Shown here: positions 17,016 through 25,893 of the stretch, piece by piece
Position numbering within the stretch: position 1 is the stretch's first letter
Layout: every line of letters starts with the position of its first letter
Source of the DNA: Turicibacter sanguinis
Lineage (GTDB): Bacteria > Bacillota_I > Bacilli_A > MOL361 > Turicibacteraceae
Length of the DNA stretch: 64,000 bases
Assembly: GCF_013046825.1 (NCBI RefSeq)
Contig: NZ_CP053187.1
Span: forward strand, 2,935,688-2,999,687
Direction: 5' to 3'
The notes under the pieces: model-generated
Seen by the model: only the letters and a program-made list of their open reading frames with translations
Told to the model about the DNA's origin: nothing
The model's database searches: none
Program-made: the position numbers and the translations under genes

Positions 17016-18254
17016 TTAATCTAAATCACAAACTAATTTTCCTTCTGATAAACTACGTCCGATTGCTTTTCCTAACTTTAAAACATCGACTAATTTTTCT
17101 TCATCTGGTTTAAAGCATAACTTAACTGGATCAATCATTTTTAATTTTAATTGTGTTAAACGAGCATGAACGTTATCCACGGCTTCTCCACTCCATCCGT
17201 AAGAACCGAATGCGGCTCCGAATTTTCCACCATGAGTCACTGGATTCATCGCTGTTAACACATCCCAAATAATTGGAACCGCATCTTTATTAATAGTCGT
17301 TGCTCCAATTGCAATCGCATCTGCTTGATATAAATCTTGTAATAATTGTTCTTTTAATTCAGGATAGCTTTTAATATCTAAATCATATAAACGAACTTCT
17401 ACCGAAGGATTTACCATTAAAATTCCTTCTTTAATCGTTTCGGCCATGATTTTTGTATATCCATAAGCAGATGTGAATGGAATGACAACTAATTTATCCA
17501 TTGAGAAGTTTTCAGTTGACCATTCTTTATAAATGTTCATAATTTCTTCAATTCGAGCATCAAGTACTGGACCATGTCCTGGACAAATCATTTTTATTTT
17601 ATAGTTTGAAAGTGAGGCAATCGCTTTTAAAACATAGGTTTTAAATGGAGCGAAAATTGGATTATAGTAATTTAATAAGGCATCCATGTAGTCCTCATTT
17701 TTTGAGGCTGGTAATTTTGACATTAACACTTCATCAAAGGCATAGTGACTACCAAATGAATCACAAGTAAATAAGATTTCTTCTTCTACTAAGTAGCTAT
17801 AAATCGTATCTGGCCAATGTAAGTTTGGTGCTGAAATGAATTTTAAGGTACGTCCGCCTAAATCTAATTCATCATTCATTTTAACCGCTTGTGATTTAAA
17901 ATCAATGTTTACGATATTGCGTAAATAACGAATCGCTACAGCTGATGCAATAATAGTCAAATTAGGATTTAATTTAATTAACTTTTCAATTGATCCAGCA
18001 TGATCAGGCTCTGTATGATGAACAATTAAATAATCAATTTTATCAATTGATACTAATCCTTCAATCTTTTTTAAATAGTCGTCGAAATAAGGCGCTTTCA
18101 CTGTATCAAATAAAGCGACCTTTTCTTCTCCTTTTACAAAATAAGAGTTATAAGATGTCCCGTATTTTGTTTCCATGACAACATCGAATACTTCAAGATC
18201 ATGGTCTTGAACACCAAGCCAATAAACATTTTCAGCAAGCTTTAAGCTTTCCAT
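17016..18254 (-). CDS. flavodiiron protein (FprA/NorV type, O2 or NO reductase)
   Basis: A 412-residue two-domain protein. Residues 1-250 are a metallo-beta-lactamase fold with the diiron motif HHTEPDHAGS near residue 80, a further ligand aspartate in CDSFGSHY and histidine in CPGHGP. Residues 255-400 are a flavodoxin domain with the FMN loop TSAYGYTK and GAAFGSYGWSGEA. This architecture reduces oxygen to water or NO to N2O in anaerobes and fits an oxygen-sensitive lifestyle with [FeFe]-hydrogenase-like proteins elsewhere in the window. Electron donors are not encoded next to it. It is likely monocistronic. Confidence 0.9.
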   Translation of the reverse strand: MESLKLAENVYWLGVQDHDLEVFDVVMETKYGTSYNSYFVKGEEKVALFDTVKAPYFDDYLKKIEGLVSIDKIDYLIVHHTEPDHAGSIEKLIKLNPNLTIIASAVAIRYLRNIVNIDFKSQAVKMNDELDLGGRTLKFISAPNLHWPDTIYSYLVEEEILFTCDSFGSHYAFDEVLMSKLPASKNEDYMDALLNYYNPIFAPFKTYVLKAIASLSNYKIKMICPGHGPVLDARIEEIMNIYKEWSTENFSMDKLVVIPFTSAYGYTKIMAETIKEGILMVNPSVEVRLYDLDIKSYPELKEQLLQDLYQADAIAIGATTINKDAVPIIWDVLTAMNPVTHGGKFGAAFGSYGWSGEAVDNVHARLTQLKLKMIDPVKLCFKPDEEKLVDVLKLGKAIGRSLSEGKLVCDLD

Positions 18255-18654
18255 AAATCGATCTCTCCTCCATTAAATAAGAAGTTTTTAGGTAGATTAT
18301 CTATCTATTCTATTTTAACATACTAACCTTTTATCCCCAACTTATATGCTCTTAAAATTATGACTTCTCGCTAGTTCTCCTATCACCTAGGTGTTCGCTC
18401 ATCAGATTTTTTTAAAGTATGTCCCTTTTATAGAGATAATCATCTATTCAAATGGGTTCCGTCAAATTCTTTCTTTATTTAAATCAACAGGACTGCATTC
18501 ATCTCCTCTTTTTAAATCCAATGGGGATAAGTCTCACTCACTACGATTAGTCTAACCGACAATCTTTAAATCTAATTGATTGACATCAACCTATTTTAAC
18601 TCTTCCTACTTTGAGACCATCATCGAAACGTTTAGAATGCTAAACTCCTCTCTA
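18255..18654. other. 400-base non-coding stretch without recognised content
   Basis: Both strands are full of stop codons and I see no coding frame, repeat or strong structured RNA. It may contain the flavodiiron gene promoter. AT-rich sequence with several short stem candidates only. Confidence 0.4.
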
Positions 18655-18691
18655 AATTAAAAAACTAACTCAAACAAATGTCTGAGTTAGC
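18655..18691 (-). terminator. terminator of the cyclophilin gene
   Basis: Stem CTAACTCA/TGAGTTAG (18665-18690) followed on the minus strand by a T run, 11 bases after the cyclophilin stop codon. Confidence 0.8.
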
Positions 18692-18701
18692 CCCCATTTT
18701 T

Positions 18702-19259
18702 TTATAATTTTGTTGGTTCTGGGTATTCTACCCCTTTAGTATCTACAGATACTGATTTCATCATTTGTCCAATAACAGGTTGATCTAAGTGGTTACATTC
18801 AACACTCGCAATTTGATCCACCACATCGATTCCTTCAATGACTTTACCAAATGCTGCATAGCTTCCATCTAAGTGTGGAGAATCTTTATGCATAATAAAG
18901 AATTGTGATCCTGCAGAGTTTGGAACGTTTGTACGAGCCATAGAAATAACACCACGTTCATGTTTTACCGGATTATCAAATCCATTAGATTTGAATTCAC
19001 CTGTGATGCAATATCCAGGTCCACCAATTCCAAGACCTTGAGGGTCTCCCCCTTGAATCATAAAGCTACGAATAACACGGTGGAAAATCACTCCATTATA
19101 AAACCCGCTATTTGCTAATGAAATAAAGTTATAAACTGATTGAGGTGCTACCTCTGGATATAATTCAATTTTCATGATCGAACCATTTTCCATTTCAATT
19201 GTTGCAATCGGATTTGTTTCTTTTGAGTAGTCTGTTTGTCCTACGTAAGTTTTAGACAT
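18702..19259 (-). CDS. cyclophilin-type peptidyl-prolyl cis-trans isomerase
   Basis: A 185-residue cytosolic cyclophilin. Active-site signatures are visible: FHRVIRSFMIQGGDPQGLG with the catalytic arginine, SMARTNVPNSAGSQFFIM, and HLDGSYAAFGKVIEG. It catalyses proline isomerisation during protein folding. It lacks a signal peptide. It starts 18 bases after fmt, so it is probably the last gene of the gmk-rpoZ-priA-fmt unit; this partner is not found there in Bacillus. Confidence 0.93.
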   Translation of the reverse strand: MSKTYVGQTDYSKETNPIATIEMENGSIMKIELYPEVAPQSVYNFISLANSGFYNGVIFHRVIRSFMIQGGDPQGLGIGGPGYCITGEFKSNGFDNPVKHERGVISMARTNVPNSAGSQFFIMHKDSPHLDGSYAAFGKVIEGIDVVDQIASVECNHLDQPVIGQMMKSVSVDTKGVEYPEPTKL

Positions 19260-19277
19260 GAGTCATACCTCCAATAA

Positions 19278-20210
19278 TTAATTAAATTTCTTTCCAACTT
19301 CAATTGGATGAGAGCCGTTTAAAAGGCTCGCTACATCCATGCGTTTTTTACCTGAAATTTGGATATCTGTAATTTTTAACCCTGCATGATCACCACATGC
19401 AACAACAATTCCATCTTTTTCGACTTTAACAATCGTTCCAGGTTCTGCATCATATAAATGATTATTCGGTTCTGCCCACCAAATTTTAACGGCTAAATCG
19501 TCCAATTGAGTAAAGGCAACTGGCCATGGATGAAGTCCACGAACTTGATTATATAATGTCGTCGCTGGTTTATACCAGTCGATACGTTCATCTTCACGTT
19601 TAATGTTCCAAGCAAACGTTGCTTCTTCATGATTTTGAGGCGTTGCTTCAATTTCACCTGCTAAAAGTTTAGGTAAAGTTTCTTTTAAAAGCTCTGCTCC
19701 CGCTACACTTAATTTTTCGAACATACTTCCTGTATGGTCTTTTTCACCAATTGGAACAACTACTTTACTAATCATGTCCCCTGTATCCATTTTAACATCC
19801 ATATACATGATTGTGACACCCGTTTCAGTTTCACCATCAATAATGGCCTTATGAATAGGGGCTCCACCACGATATTTCGGTAATAATGAGGCATGAACAT
19901 TAATGCATCCATGTTTTGGTGCATCTAGTAAAATTTTTGGAATAATCTGTCCAAAAGCAGCTGTCACAATTAAATCTGGATTCCACGCTAAGACTTGATC
20001 ATAATCTTCTTTAATTTTCTCTGGTTGAAAAACAGGGATACCGTGTTCCATTGCTTTTTGTTTAACAGGCGTTGGCGTTAGGATTCGCTTACGTCCAACT
20101 GGTCGGTCGGGTTGAGTAACCACTCCAACTACTTCATATCCTTCACGGATGATAGTTTCTAATACCGGGACTGAAAAATCAGGTGTTCCCATAAATACGA
20201 CACGTGTCAT
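19278..20210 (-). CDS. fmt: methionyl-tRNA formyltransferase
   Basis: Fmt formylates initiator Met-tRNA using 10-formyltetrahydrofolate. The 310-residue protein shows the N-terminal FMGTPDFSVPVL, the catalytic region NVHASLLPKYRGGAPI with the asparagine and histidine of the active site, GVTIMYMDVKMDTGDM with the catalytic aspartate, and the C-terminal OB-like domain. ATG at 20210. In Bacillus, def (peptide deformylase) lies between priA and fmt; here only a 151-base spacer is present, and rsmB does not follow. Confidence 0.96.
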   Translation of the reverse strand: MTRVVFMGTPDFSVPVLETIIREGYEVVGVVTQPDRPVGRKRILTPTPVKQKAMEHGIPVFQPEKIKEDYDQVLAWNPDLIVTAAFGQIIPKILLDAPKHGCINVHASLLPKYRGGAPIHKAIIDGETETGVTIMYMDVKMDTGDMISKVVVPIGEKDHTGSMFEKLSVAGAELLKETLPKLLAGEIEATPQNHEEATFAWNIKREDERIDWYKPATTLYNQVRGLHPWPVAFTQLDDLAVKIWWAEPNNHLYDAEPGTIVKVEKDGIVVACGDHAGLKITDIQISGKKRMDVASLLNGSHPIEVGKKFN

Positions 20211-20228
20211 GGTGTTCCTCCTCTTATG

Positions 20229-20266
20229 ACTTTAAAACGAGATGCTCCCTAACTCGATTTTAAAGT
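20229..20266 (-). other. hairpin between priA and fmt
   Basis: A 13-14 bp near-perfect inverted repeat ACTTTAAAACGAG / CTCGATTTTAAAGT with an 11-base loop just upstream of fmt. There is no T run, so it is more likely an mRNA processing or stability element than a terminator. Confidence 0.45.
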
Positions 20267-20361
20267 AACTACTTCTCATGTTGTATAAACGATAAACATA
20301 GACTCTAAATATTATTACCATATCTAAAGGTATTTTACTACCTTCTTTCATCATTTTTTGA

Positions 20362-22740
20362 TTAATTAAACTGATTTGGATAATAATCTAAGCTCAAACT
20401 CACGACATCTTCACTAAAATAGACTAATAATTGACCTAAAATTTGATGAAGCATCGGTTCTCTTTTATATTTAATCATAAAGTACATTCTAAAACGTTGA
20501 TTTAATCTTCCCACATAGGGCATGGTTGGACCAATAATAGCACAACTCCCTCCTAAGTGAGTTCGCAAATATTGATTAACTTTATCACACGCTAAAATTA
20601 AGGCATTGTAATCTTCACTGCTTAACATGACACTTGCTAAATAAAAATACGGCGGATACCCGAATCGACGACGCATCATCATCTCTTGTTCGTAAAAAGC
20701 ATGATAATTTTGATTAACGACACATTGCATAACATAATGATCAGGACTGTACGTTTGAATTAAAACTTCTCCTTCTAATTCATGACGACCCGCTCGTCCT
20801 GCGACCTGAGTTAGTAATTGAAACGTTCGCTCCGCTGCTTTAAAATCTGATAAATGCAACATTAAATCCGCCGCTAATACACCAACGAGTGTCACATCAG
20901 GAAAATCCAACCCCTTACCAACCATTTGTGTTCCAATTAAAATATCCGCTTCTTTCTTTTCAAAGGCCGCAATAAGTTCTTGATGTGATCCTTTTTTCGA
21001 CGTCGTATCCACATCCATTCGCATAATTCGCGCTCCTTCAAATTGGGCACTTAAATATTCCTCTACTTTTTGTGTTCCAAGCCCAAAAAATCGTAATTCT
21101 TCACTTTGACAAGCTGGGCAACGGTTTAAGACAGGTGTTTCATAGCCACAATAATGACATTTTAAACGATGGTTGGGTTTATGATAAGTCATTGATACAT
21201 CACAATTTGGGCAATTAACCACTTCACCGCATTCACGACATTGCATAAAGTTTGAATACCCTCGTCGATTTAAAAGCAAGACAACTTGTTGATTTTTTTC
21301 AAGACGATCACGAATGGCTTCTTGTAAACGATCACTTAAAATAAAGGTCTCAGCTTCTGTTTTTTGTTCCCTCATATCAATGAGTTCAACCCGCGGTAAA
21401 GTTGCAGTTTTAACCGCTCGTTTTGACAAAGTCAATAACTGATAAACACCCTTTTGAGCTCTGGCAAATGACTCTAAAGAAGGCGTCGCACTCCCTAAAA
21501 CGACAGGACACTGATGTATTTTTGCTCTTTGCTTGGCTACTTCAATCGCATGATAACGTGGTGATTCTTCCTGTTTATACGTGGCTTCATGTTCTTCATC
21601 AACAATAATAATCCCAATCTCTTGAAACGGCGCAAAAATAGCAGAACGGGCGCCAACCACAATTTGAACTTCTTGTTTTAAAATTTTACGCCATTCATCA
21701 TACTTTTCGCCCATTGAAAGTGCACTATGCAAAACAGCCACTCGATTTTGAAAACGACTTTTAAAGCGTGATGCAATTTGCGGTGTTAGCGCAATTTCAG
21801 GCACTAACATAATCGCCTGCTGCCCCCTTTTAATCACATTTTCAATCATTTGAAGATACACTTCTGTTTTCCCACTTCCCGTAATTCCATGTAATAAAAA
21901 GACCTCAGAGGAATGCGAGGCACAAGCTTTTACAACAGTATCTACTGCCAATTGTTGCTCATCATTTAAGGTCAATGCCGTCGTCACTTCATGAGTTTGC
22001 GAAGCAAAAGGATCTCGATAATCCTCCACCTCAATCTCTTTTACCACTCCTTTATCTACTAACGACTTCACAATTGCACTTGAAACATGAAGCGATTCGA
22101 TCAGTGATTGCTTTTGCACTGGCATTTTAGATTGCAATAAATACTCAATCACCATCTTTTGCTTAACCGCTCGATTAAACGCATTAGAATCGATATCGGA
22201 TGCAGTGAGCATCAAATACTTCGTCACTTTTTTCCCAAGCTTATCCTTCACTTCGTAGACTAATTCGACTTCACGATGCTCAATAGCTTGTTTGATATCA
22301 CGCCAGTACGTTTTAGGGATTGCCTCATAATCTAATATTTTTGATGTTTGAAATAATGCATCAAGACTTGGTGATAAATGCTCCGTTAAGCGAACCAACT
22401 TCTTTTTATATTTCGCCCGCATTGCATTGGGAATCATGGCTTCAAAACATTGAATCATCGTACTGCCAGTTTCCTTACTTAATGAAAGTCCAAGCGTTCT
22501 TAACTCTTCATTTAAAACCGGGACCACATCAATCAACTCTTTAATCGGTCTCACTTTTTCTAATTGTGTGCTCTCTTTTAATGAAATGACAAATCCCATA
22601 ATCGTTCTGGGTCCAAAAGGGACTAACACACGCACACCTGGTTGAATGATTGTTTCTAACTCTAAGGGAACTTCATAATCAAATATTTTATTAACCGCTT
22701 TGTTTTTAATATCGACCACGACTTCTGCAATCAAATTCAT
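20362..22740 (-). CDS. priA: primosomal protein N' (replication restart helicase PriA)
   Basis: PriA recognises stalled forks and reloads the replisome. The 792-residue protein has the N-terminal 3'-end-binding domain, a superfamily 2 helicase core with Walker A HGITGSGKTEVYLQM near residue 285, DEEH box, LGSATPS, and the zinc-binding insert with eight cysteines (CRECGEVVNCPNCD, then CHYCGYETPVLNRCPAC), then QVAGRAGR. All key residues are present. ATG at 22740 after GGAGG. coaBC, which precedes priA in Bacillus, is absent; instead a GC-rich repeat region separates it from rpoZ. Confidence 0.97.
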   Translation of the reverse strand: MNLIAEVVVDIKNKAVNKIFDYEVPLELETIIQPGVRVLVPFGPRTIMGFVISLKESTQLEKVRPIKELIDVVPVLNEELRTLGLSLSKETGSTMIQCFEAMIPNAMRAKYKKKLVRLTEHLSPSLDALFQTSKILDYEAIPKTYWRDIKQAIEHREVELVYEVKDKLGKKVTKYLMLTASDIDSNAFNRAVKQKMVIEYLLQSKMPVQKQSLIESLHVSSAIVKSLVDKGVVKEIEVEDYRDPFASQTHEVTTALTLNDEQQLAVDTVVKACASHSSEVFLLHGITGSGKTEVYLQMIENVIKRGQQAIMLVPEIALTPQIASRFKSRFQNRVAVLHSALSMGEKYDEWRKILKQEVQIVVGARSAIFAPFQEIGIIIVDEEHEATYKQEESPRYHAIEVAKQRAKIHQCPVVLGSATPSLESFARAQKGVYQLLTLSKRAVKTATLPRVELIDMREQKTEAETFILSDRLQEAIRDRLEKNQQVVLLLNRRGYSNFMQCRECGEVVNCPNCDVSMTYHKPNHRLKCHYCGYETPVLNRCPACQSEELRFFGLGTQKVEEYLSAQFEGARIMRMDVDTTSKKGSHQELIAAFEKKEADILIGTQMVGKGLDFPDVTLVGVLAADLMLHLSDFKAAERTFQLLTQVAGRAGRHELEGEVLIQTYSPDHYVMQCVVNQNYHAFYEQEMMMRRRFGYPPYFYLASVMLSSEDYNALILACDKVNQYLRTHLGGSCAIIGPTMPYVGRLNQRFRMYFMIKYKREPMLHQILGQLLVYFSEDVVSLSLDYYPNQFN

Positions 22741-22910
22741 AACCTCCCTTAGCCATTTTTAATATTATATTATACCACATCACCTTAACTTCAATATATA
22801 AACCAACATGTAATTCATTGTTTTGTAATCACACTTGGTATTTAAATTCAATTGATACTAACATTACCAATAAGGAGACCCTAATCTCTCGAAAGAGAGA
22901 ACTATTTAAC

Positions 22911-22956
22911 ATGTGCGCCCAGTGATTGTGGACTGTGCTTTGCACCACTGGGGCCT
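22911..22956. repeat. GC-rich hairpin next to tandem repeat
   Basis: CCCAGTG (22918-22924) pairs with CACTGGG (22946-22952), followed by GGGGCC. It directly adjoins the 37-bp tandem repeat and is strikingly GC-rich for this AT-rich chromosome. Probably part of the same REP-like element. Confidence 0.5.
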
Positions 22957-23030
22957 GCCCCACCAATGGTGGAATTAAAACGTGTGGGGGCCCGCCCCAC
23001 CAATGGTGGAATTAAAACGTGTGGGGGCCC
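22957..23030. repeat. two perfect 37-bp GC-rich tandem repeats with internal palindromes
   Basis: The unit 22957-22993 is repeated without a mismatch at 22994-23030. Each unit contains the palindrome CCACCAATGGTGG and ends in GGGGGCCC, which pairs with the start GCCCC. The element lies between priA and rpoZ, just outside the rpoZ terminator, in a stretch with no coding frame. It resembles REP/MITE-like intergenic palindromes; a copy count over the genome is needed to know. Confidence 0.75.
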
Positions 23031-23033
23031 CAC

Positions 23034-23063
23034 AAACAAAAAAACCTTAGCGAAAGCTAAGGT
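23034..23063 (-). terminator. terminator of the gmk-rpoZ unit
   Basis: Stem CCTTAGC/GCTAAGG closed by a GAAA-type tetraloop (23045-23062), with seven T following on the minus strand, directly after the rpoZ stop codon. It implies that priA is transcribed mainly from another promoter. Confidence 0.85.
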
Positions 23064-23291
23064 CTATTCTTCTTTTAACTCGAAATCAACAACATCATAA
23101 AGAATTTCTTCTAAAGCAACCCCAACTGGTTTTGCACATTTTGCTGTTGGTAACCCATCAACATAATCTAATTGTGATTGGTTTTCATCAACGATTTGGC
23201 GAGCACGTTTTGCTGCAATATAAGCAATTTTATACTTTGAATCGACTTTATCTAATAATTTATCAATTGATGGATAACGCATTCCTGACAT
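23064..23291 (-). CDS. rpoZ: RNA polymerase omega subunit
   Basis: A 75-residue protein. The N-terminal MRYPSIDKLLDKVDSKYKIAYIAAKRAR matches omega, including the conserved YxLvxxaakRAR-type helix that clasps the beta-prime C-terminus. It starts at ATG 23291 (or ATG 23282) after GGAGG and follows gmk by 2 bases, as in other Firmicutes. It assists RNA polymerase assembly and ppGpp-linked regulation in some species. A terminator follows directly. Confidence 0.93.
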   Translation of the reverse strand: MSGMRYPSIDKLLDKVDSKYKIAYIAAKRARQIVDENQSQLDYVDGLPTAKCAKPVGVALEEILYDVVDFELKEE

Positions 23292-23293
23292 AA

Positions 23294-23917
23294 TTATTCA
23301 ACCTCCACAATATTTTTATTATAATATTCTAAAACACGATTACTACGTGAGTGTTCAGCTTCAATAATCGCCATAATTCGATCGCGAGCATTTTCAACCG
23401 TGTCATTAATCACAATATAATCATACTCGTGAGCTAATCCAATTTCAGCTTCTGCTTTTTGCATACGTTTATTGATTACATCCATCGCTTCCGTACCACG
23501 CGTCATGATACGATTACGAAGTTCATCCATACTTGGAGGAGCAATAAAAATAAAGCATGCATCTGGTTTTACATTTTTAACTTGAAGGGCACCTTGTACT
23601 TCAATTTCAAGTACAACATCTTTTCCTTCATCTAATTTTTGGTTTACATAATCAAGTGGTGTCCCATAGTAGTTCCCTACGAACTCTGCCCACTCAAGTA
23701 ATTGACCTTGATCAATTCTATCTAAAAACTCTTCTTTTTCTACGAAGAAATAATCCACACCATTCTGTTCTCCAACACGTGGCTTTCTTGTTGTCATTGA
23801 AATTGAGTATTCCAAGTTATGGTTTTCTTGTTCGAATATTGATGCGCGCACAGTTCCTTTTCCAACGCCACTAGGACCTGATATGACTATTAGTACGCCT
23901 TTTTCTACTAATCTCAT
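23294..23917 (-). CDS. gmk: guanylate kinase
   Basis: Gmk converts GMP to GDP with ATP. The 207-residue protein shows the P-loop [11 protein letters not shown] near residue 13-23, the GMP-binding [19 protein letters not shown] segment and [14 protein letters not shown], then the lid RIMTRG. Full length for the family. ATG at 23917. Located immediately upstream of rpoZ, the conserved Firmicute arrangement. It is divergent from rqcH. Confidence 0.97.
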   Translation of the reverse strand: MRLVEKGVLIVISGPSGVGKGTVRASIFEQENHNLEYSISMTTRKPRVGEQNGVDYFFVEKEEFLDRIDQGQLLEWAEFVGNYYGTPLDYVNQKLDEGKDVVLEIEVQGALQVKNVKPDACFIFIAPPSMDELRNRIMTRGTEAMDVINKRMQKAEAEIGLAHEYDYIVINDTVENARDRIMAIIEAEHSRSNRVLEYYNKNIVEVE

Positions 23918-24160
23918 GCATTCACTTCTCCTTAAACTTTCATTTCACTATCATAGCATGAATTGAAATAAAATAAAATAGCTCAATAATTTTTTTGTCA
24001 TAAATTCCACGCAAATCTTTATAAATCATTTTAGACATCTTTTATAAAATTAAAACCACAATAAGTTTATTATTAGAAATTTCACTTGTTTTTATGTCTA
24101 TGCTTTTAAAAAAATGATATACTTTTCATAAATCAATATGTTTAACGAGGTGATGTTTTA

Positions 24161-25864
24161 ATGGCTTTTGACGGACTCATGACAAAGACGGTCGCTAATA
24201 CGCTAAAAGAGCAATTAGTAGCTGGACGTATCAATAAAATTTATCAATTATCCAATCATGAAATTTTAATGCAAATTCGTGCCGGTGGAAAAAATCAAAA
24301 ATTACTATTTTCAACGCACTCAACTTATGCACGACTTCAACTAACCAAATCAGATTATCAATATCCCGATGAACCACCAATGTTTTGTATGTTCTTACGT
24401 AAACATTTAGAGGGTGGGATTATTTATCACATCGAACAAGTTAATGACGATCGTATTATTAAATTTACGATTCGTCATATGAACGAACTTGGGGATCAAA
24501 TGATTAAGTTCCTCTATATCGAAATTATGGGAAAACACAGCAATTTAATCTTAACGGATGCAAATCATCGTATTTTAGATACGATTAAGCATATCTCTCC
24601 ATTGGTGAACCGCTATCGTTCTTTACAACCTGGGGCGACCTATATTTTACCACCCACACAAAATAAACGGGATCCATTTGAAGTCAATGCGAAACAATTT
24701 GAAGAGCTTATGAATCCCGATGAACGTTATGATAAACAGTTAGTCGCCCACTTTGCTGGCCTTTCTCCTCTTATTGCGCGCGAAATCATTTATCGATCTA
24801 ACTCTGAGAAAGTGACTGATTTATTCAACGCCTTCCAAAATGTGATGCAAGAAATTAAATTAAAGCCAAGTCCTCACGTCATGATTGGTGAAAAAGAATC
24901 TTTCTATTTAATTCCCCTTTACCATCTTGAAGCACAACTCATACCTTGTGAAACACTTTTTGATATGTTTGATCGCTTCTATTTTGGAAAAGATGAACGG
25001 GATCGAATTAAACAACAATTCTTTGACATTGAACGATTTATTAAACAGGAATACGATAAAAATATAAAGAAATTAAATAAATTAAACGAGGAATTAATTC
25101 AGTCTGAAAAAGCAGATCAGTATAAAATTCAAGGTGAATTAATTTTAGCTAATCTTTATCAAATTGATCGTGGTTCAAGCACAATACGTGTTCAAAATTT
25201 CTATTCAGAACATCTAGAACCGATGGATATTCAATTAGAACCGATGCTATCGGCTTCCGATAATGCCCAAAAATATTTCCAAAAATATAACAAAGCTAAA
25301 AATGCTGTAAACTATATTTTAGAGCAAATCGAATTAACCGAAGTTGAAATTTCATACTTTGAAACACTGTTAATCCAAATCGAAACGGCCTCATTAAAAG
25401 ATGCTTACGAAATTAAAGAAGAGCTTGAAAATGCCGGTTATTTACGCAAACGCCAAACAAAAAAACGAAAATCAAATGGAAAGCCAAGTATCGAAAAATA
25501 CTTATCATCAGATGACGTTGAAATTTACGTTGGAAAAAACAATTTACAAAATGATTATCTGACACATAAACTGGCTCGTCGCCATGAGTGGTGGTTCCAT
25601 GCGAAAGATATGCCTGGATCTCACGTTTTAGTTCGTAGTGATGCAGATGAACTTTCTGAAACAACCATTCGAACAGCGGCGCAACTCGCCGCTTACTTCT
25701 CAAAAGGACGTCTCTCATCAAGCGTTCCAATTGACTACACACGCGTTCGTCATGTTAAAAAAATTCCAGCTGCACATTTAGGATTAGTCACCTATGAAAA
25801 TCAAAAAACAATCTACATCGATCCAGATGAAGCCTTCATTATGAATTTAAAAAAATTAAAATAA
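24161..25864 (+). CDS. rqcH: ribosome quality control protein RqcH (NFACT family, FbpA-like)
   Basis: RqcH binds obstructed 50S subunits carrying peptidyl-tRNA and directs addition of C-terminal alanine tails to stalled chains; family members were earlier called fibronectin-binding FbpA. The 567-residue protein has the NFACT-N domain (MAFDGLMTKTVANTL start), a central coiled coil (about 290-450) and the C-terminal NFACT-R domain (WWFHAKDMPGSHVLVRS and SKGRLSSSVPIDYT). ATG at 24161 after GAGGTGA. Divergent from gmk, the same neighbourhood as yloA in Bacillus. A strong terminator follows the stop codon. Confidence 0.94.
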   Translation: MAFDGLMTKTVANTLKEQLVAGRINKIYQLSNHEILMQIRAGGKNQKLLFSTHSTYARLQLTKSDYQYPDEPPMFCMFLRKHLEGGIIYHIEQVNDDRIIKFTIRHMNELGDQMIKFLYIEIMGKHSNLILTDANHRILDTIKHISPLVNRYRSLQPGATYILPPTQNKRDPFEVNAKQFEELMNPDERYDKQLVAHFAGLSPLIAREIIYRSNSEKVTDLFNAFQNVMQEIKLKPSPHVMIGEKESFYLIPLYHLEAQLIPCETLFDMFDRFYFGKDERDRIKQQFFDIERFIKQEYDKNIKKLNKLNEELIQSEKADQYKIQGELILANLYQIDRGSSTIRVQNFYSEHLEPMDIQLEPMLSASDNAQKYFQKYNKAKNAVNYILEQIELTEVEISYFETLLIQIETASLKDAYEIKEELENAGYLRKRQTKKRKSNGKPSIEKYLSSDDVEIYVGKNNLQNDYLTHKLARRHEWWFHAKDMPGSHVLVRSDADELSETTIRTAAQLAAYFSKGRLSSSVPIDYTRVRHVKKIPAAHLGLVTYENQKTIYIDPDEAFIMNLKKLK

Positions 25865-25893
25865 GAAAAGGAGCCGTTGGCTCCTTTTCTTAT
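25862..25893. terminator. bidirectional terminator after rqcH
   Basis: Perfect 13-bp stem AAGAAAAGGAGCC/GGCTCCTTTTCTT with a 3-base loop, shared by convergent rqcH and vanW-family genes; it overlaps both gene ends. Confidence 0.9.

Noticed and set aside
18255..18701. Decayed gene between the flavodiiron and cyclophilin genes
   Set aside because: No long frame or family motif in any of six frames; left as empty spacer with a terminator.
20211..20361. Remnant of def between priA and fmt
   Set aside because: No deformylase motif (GxGLAAxQ, HExxH) can be read in any frame; only a hairpin is present.
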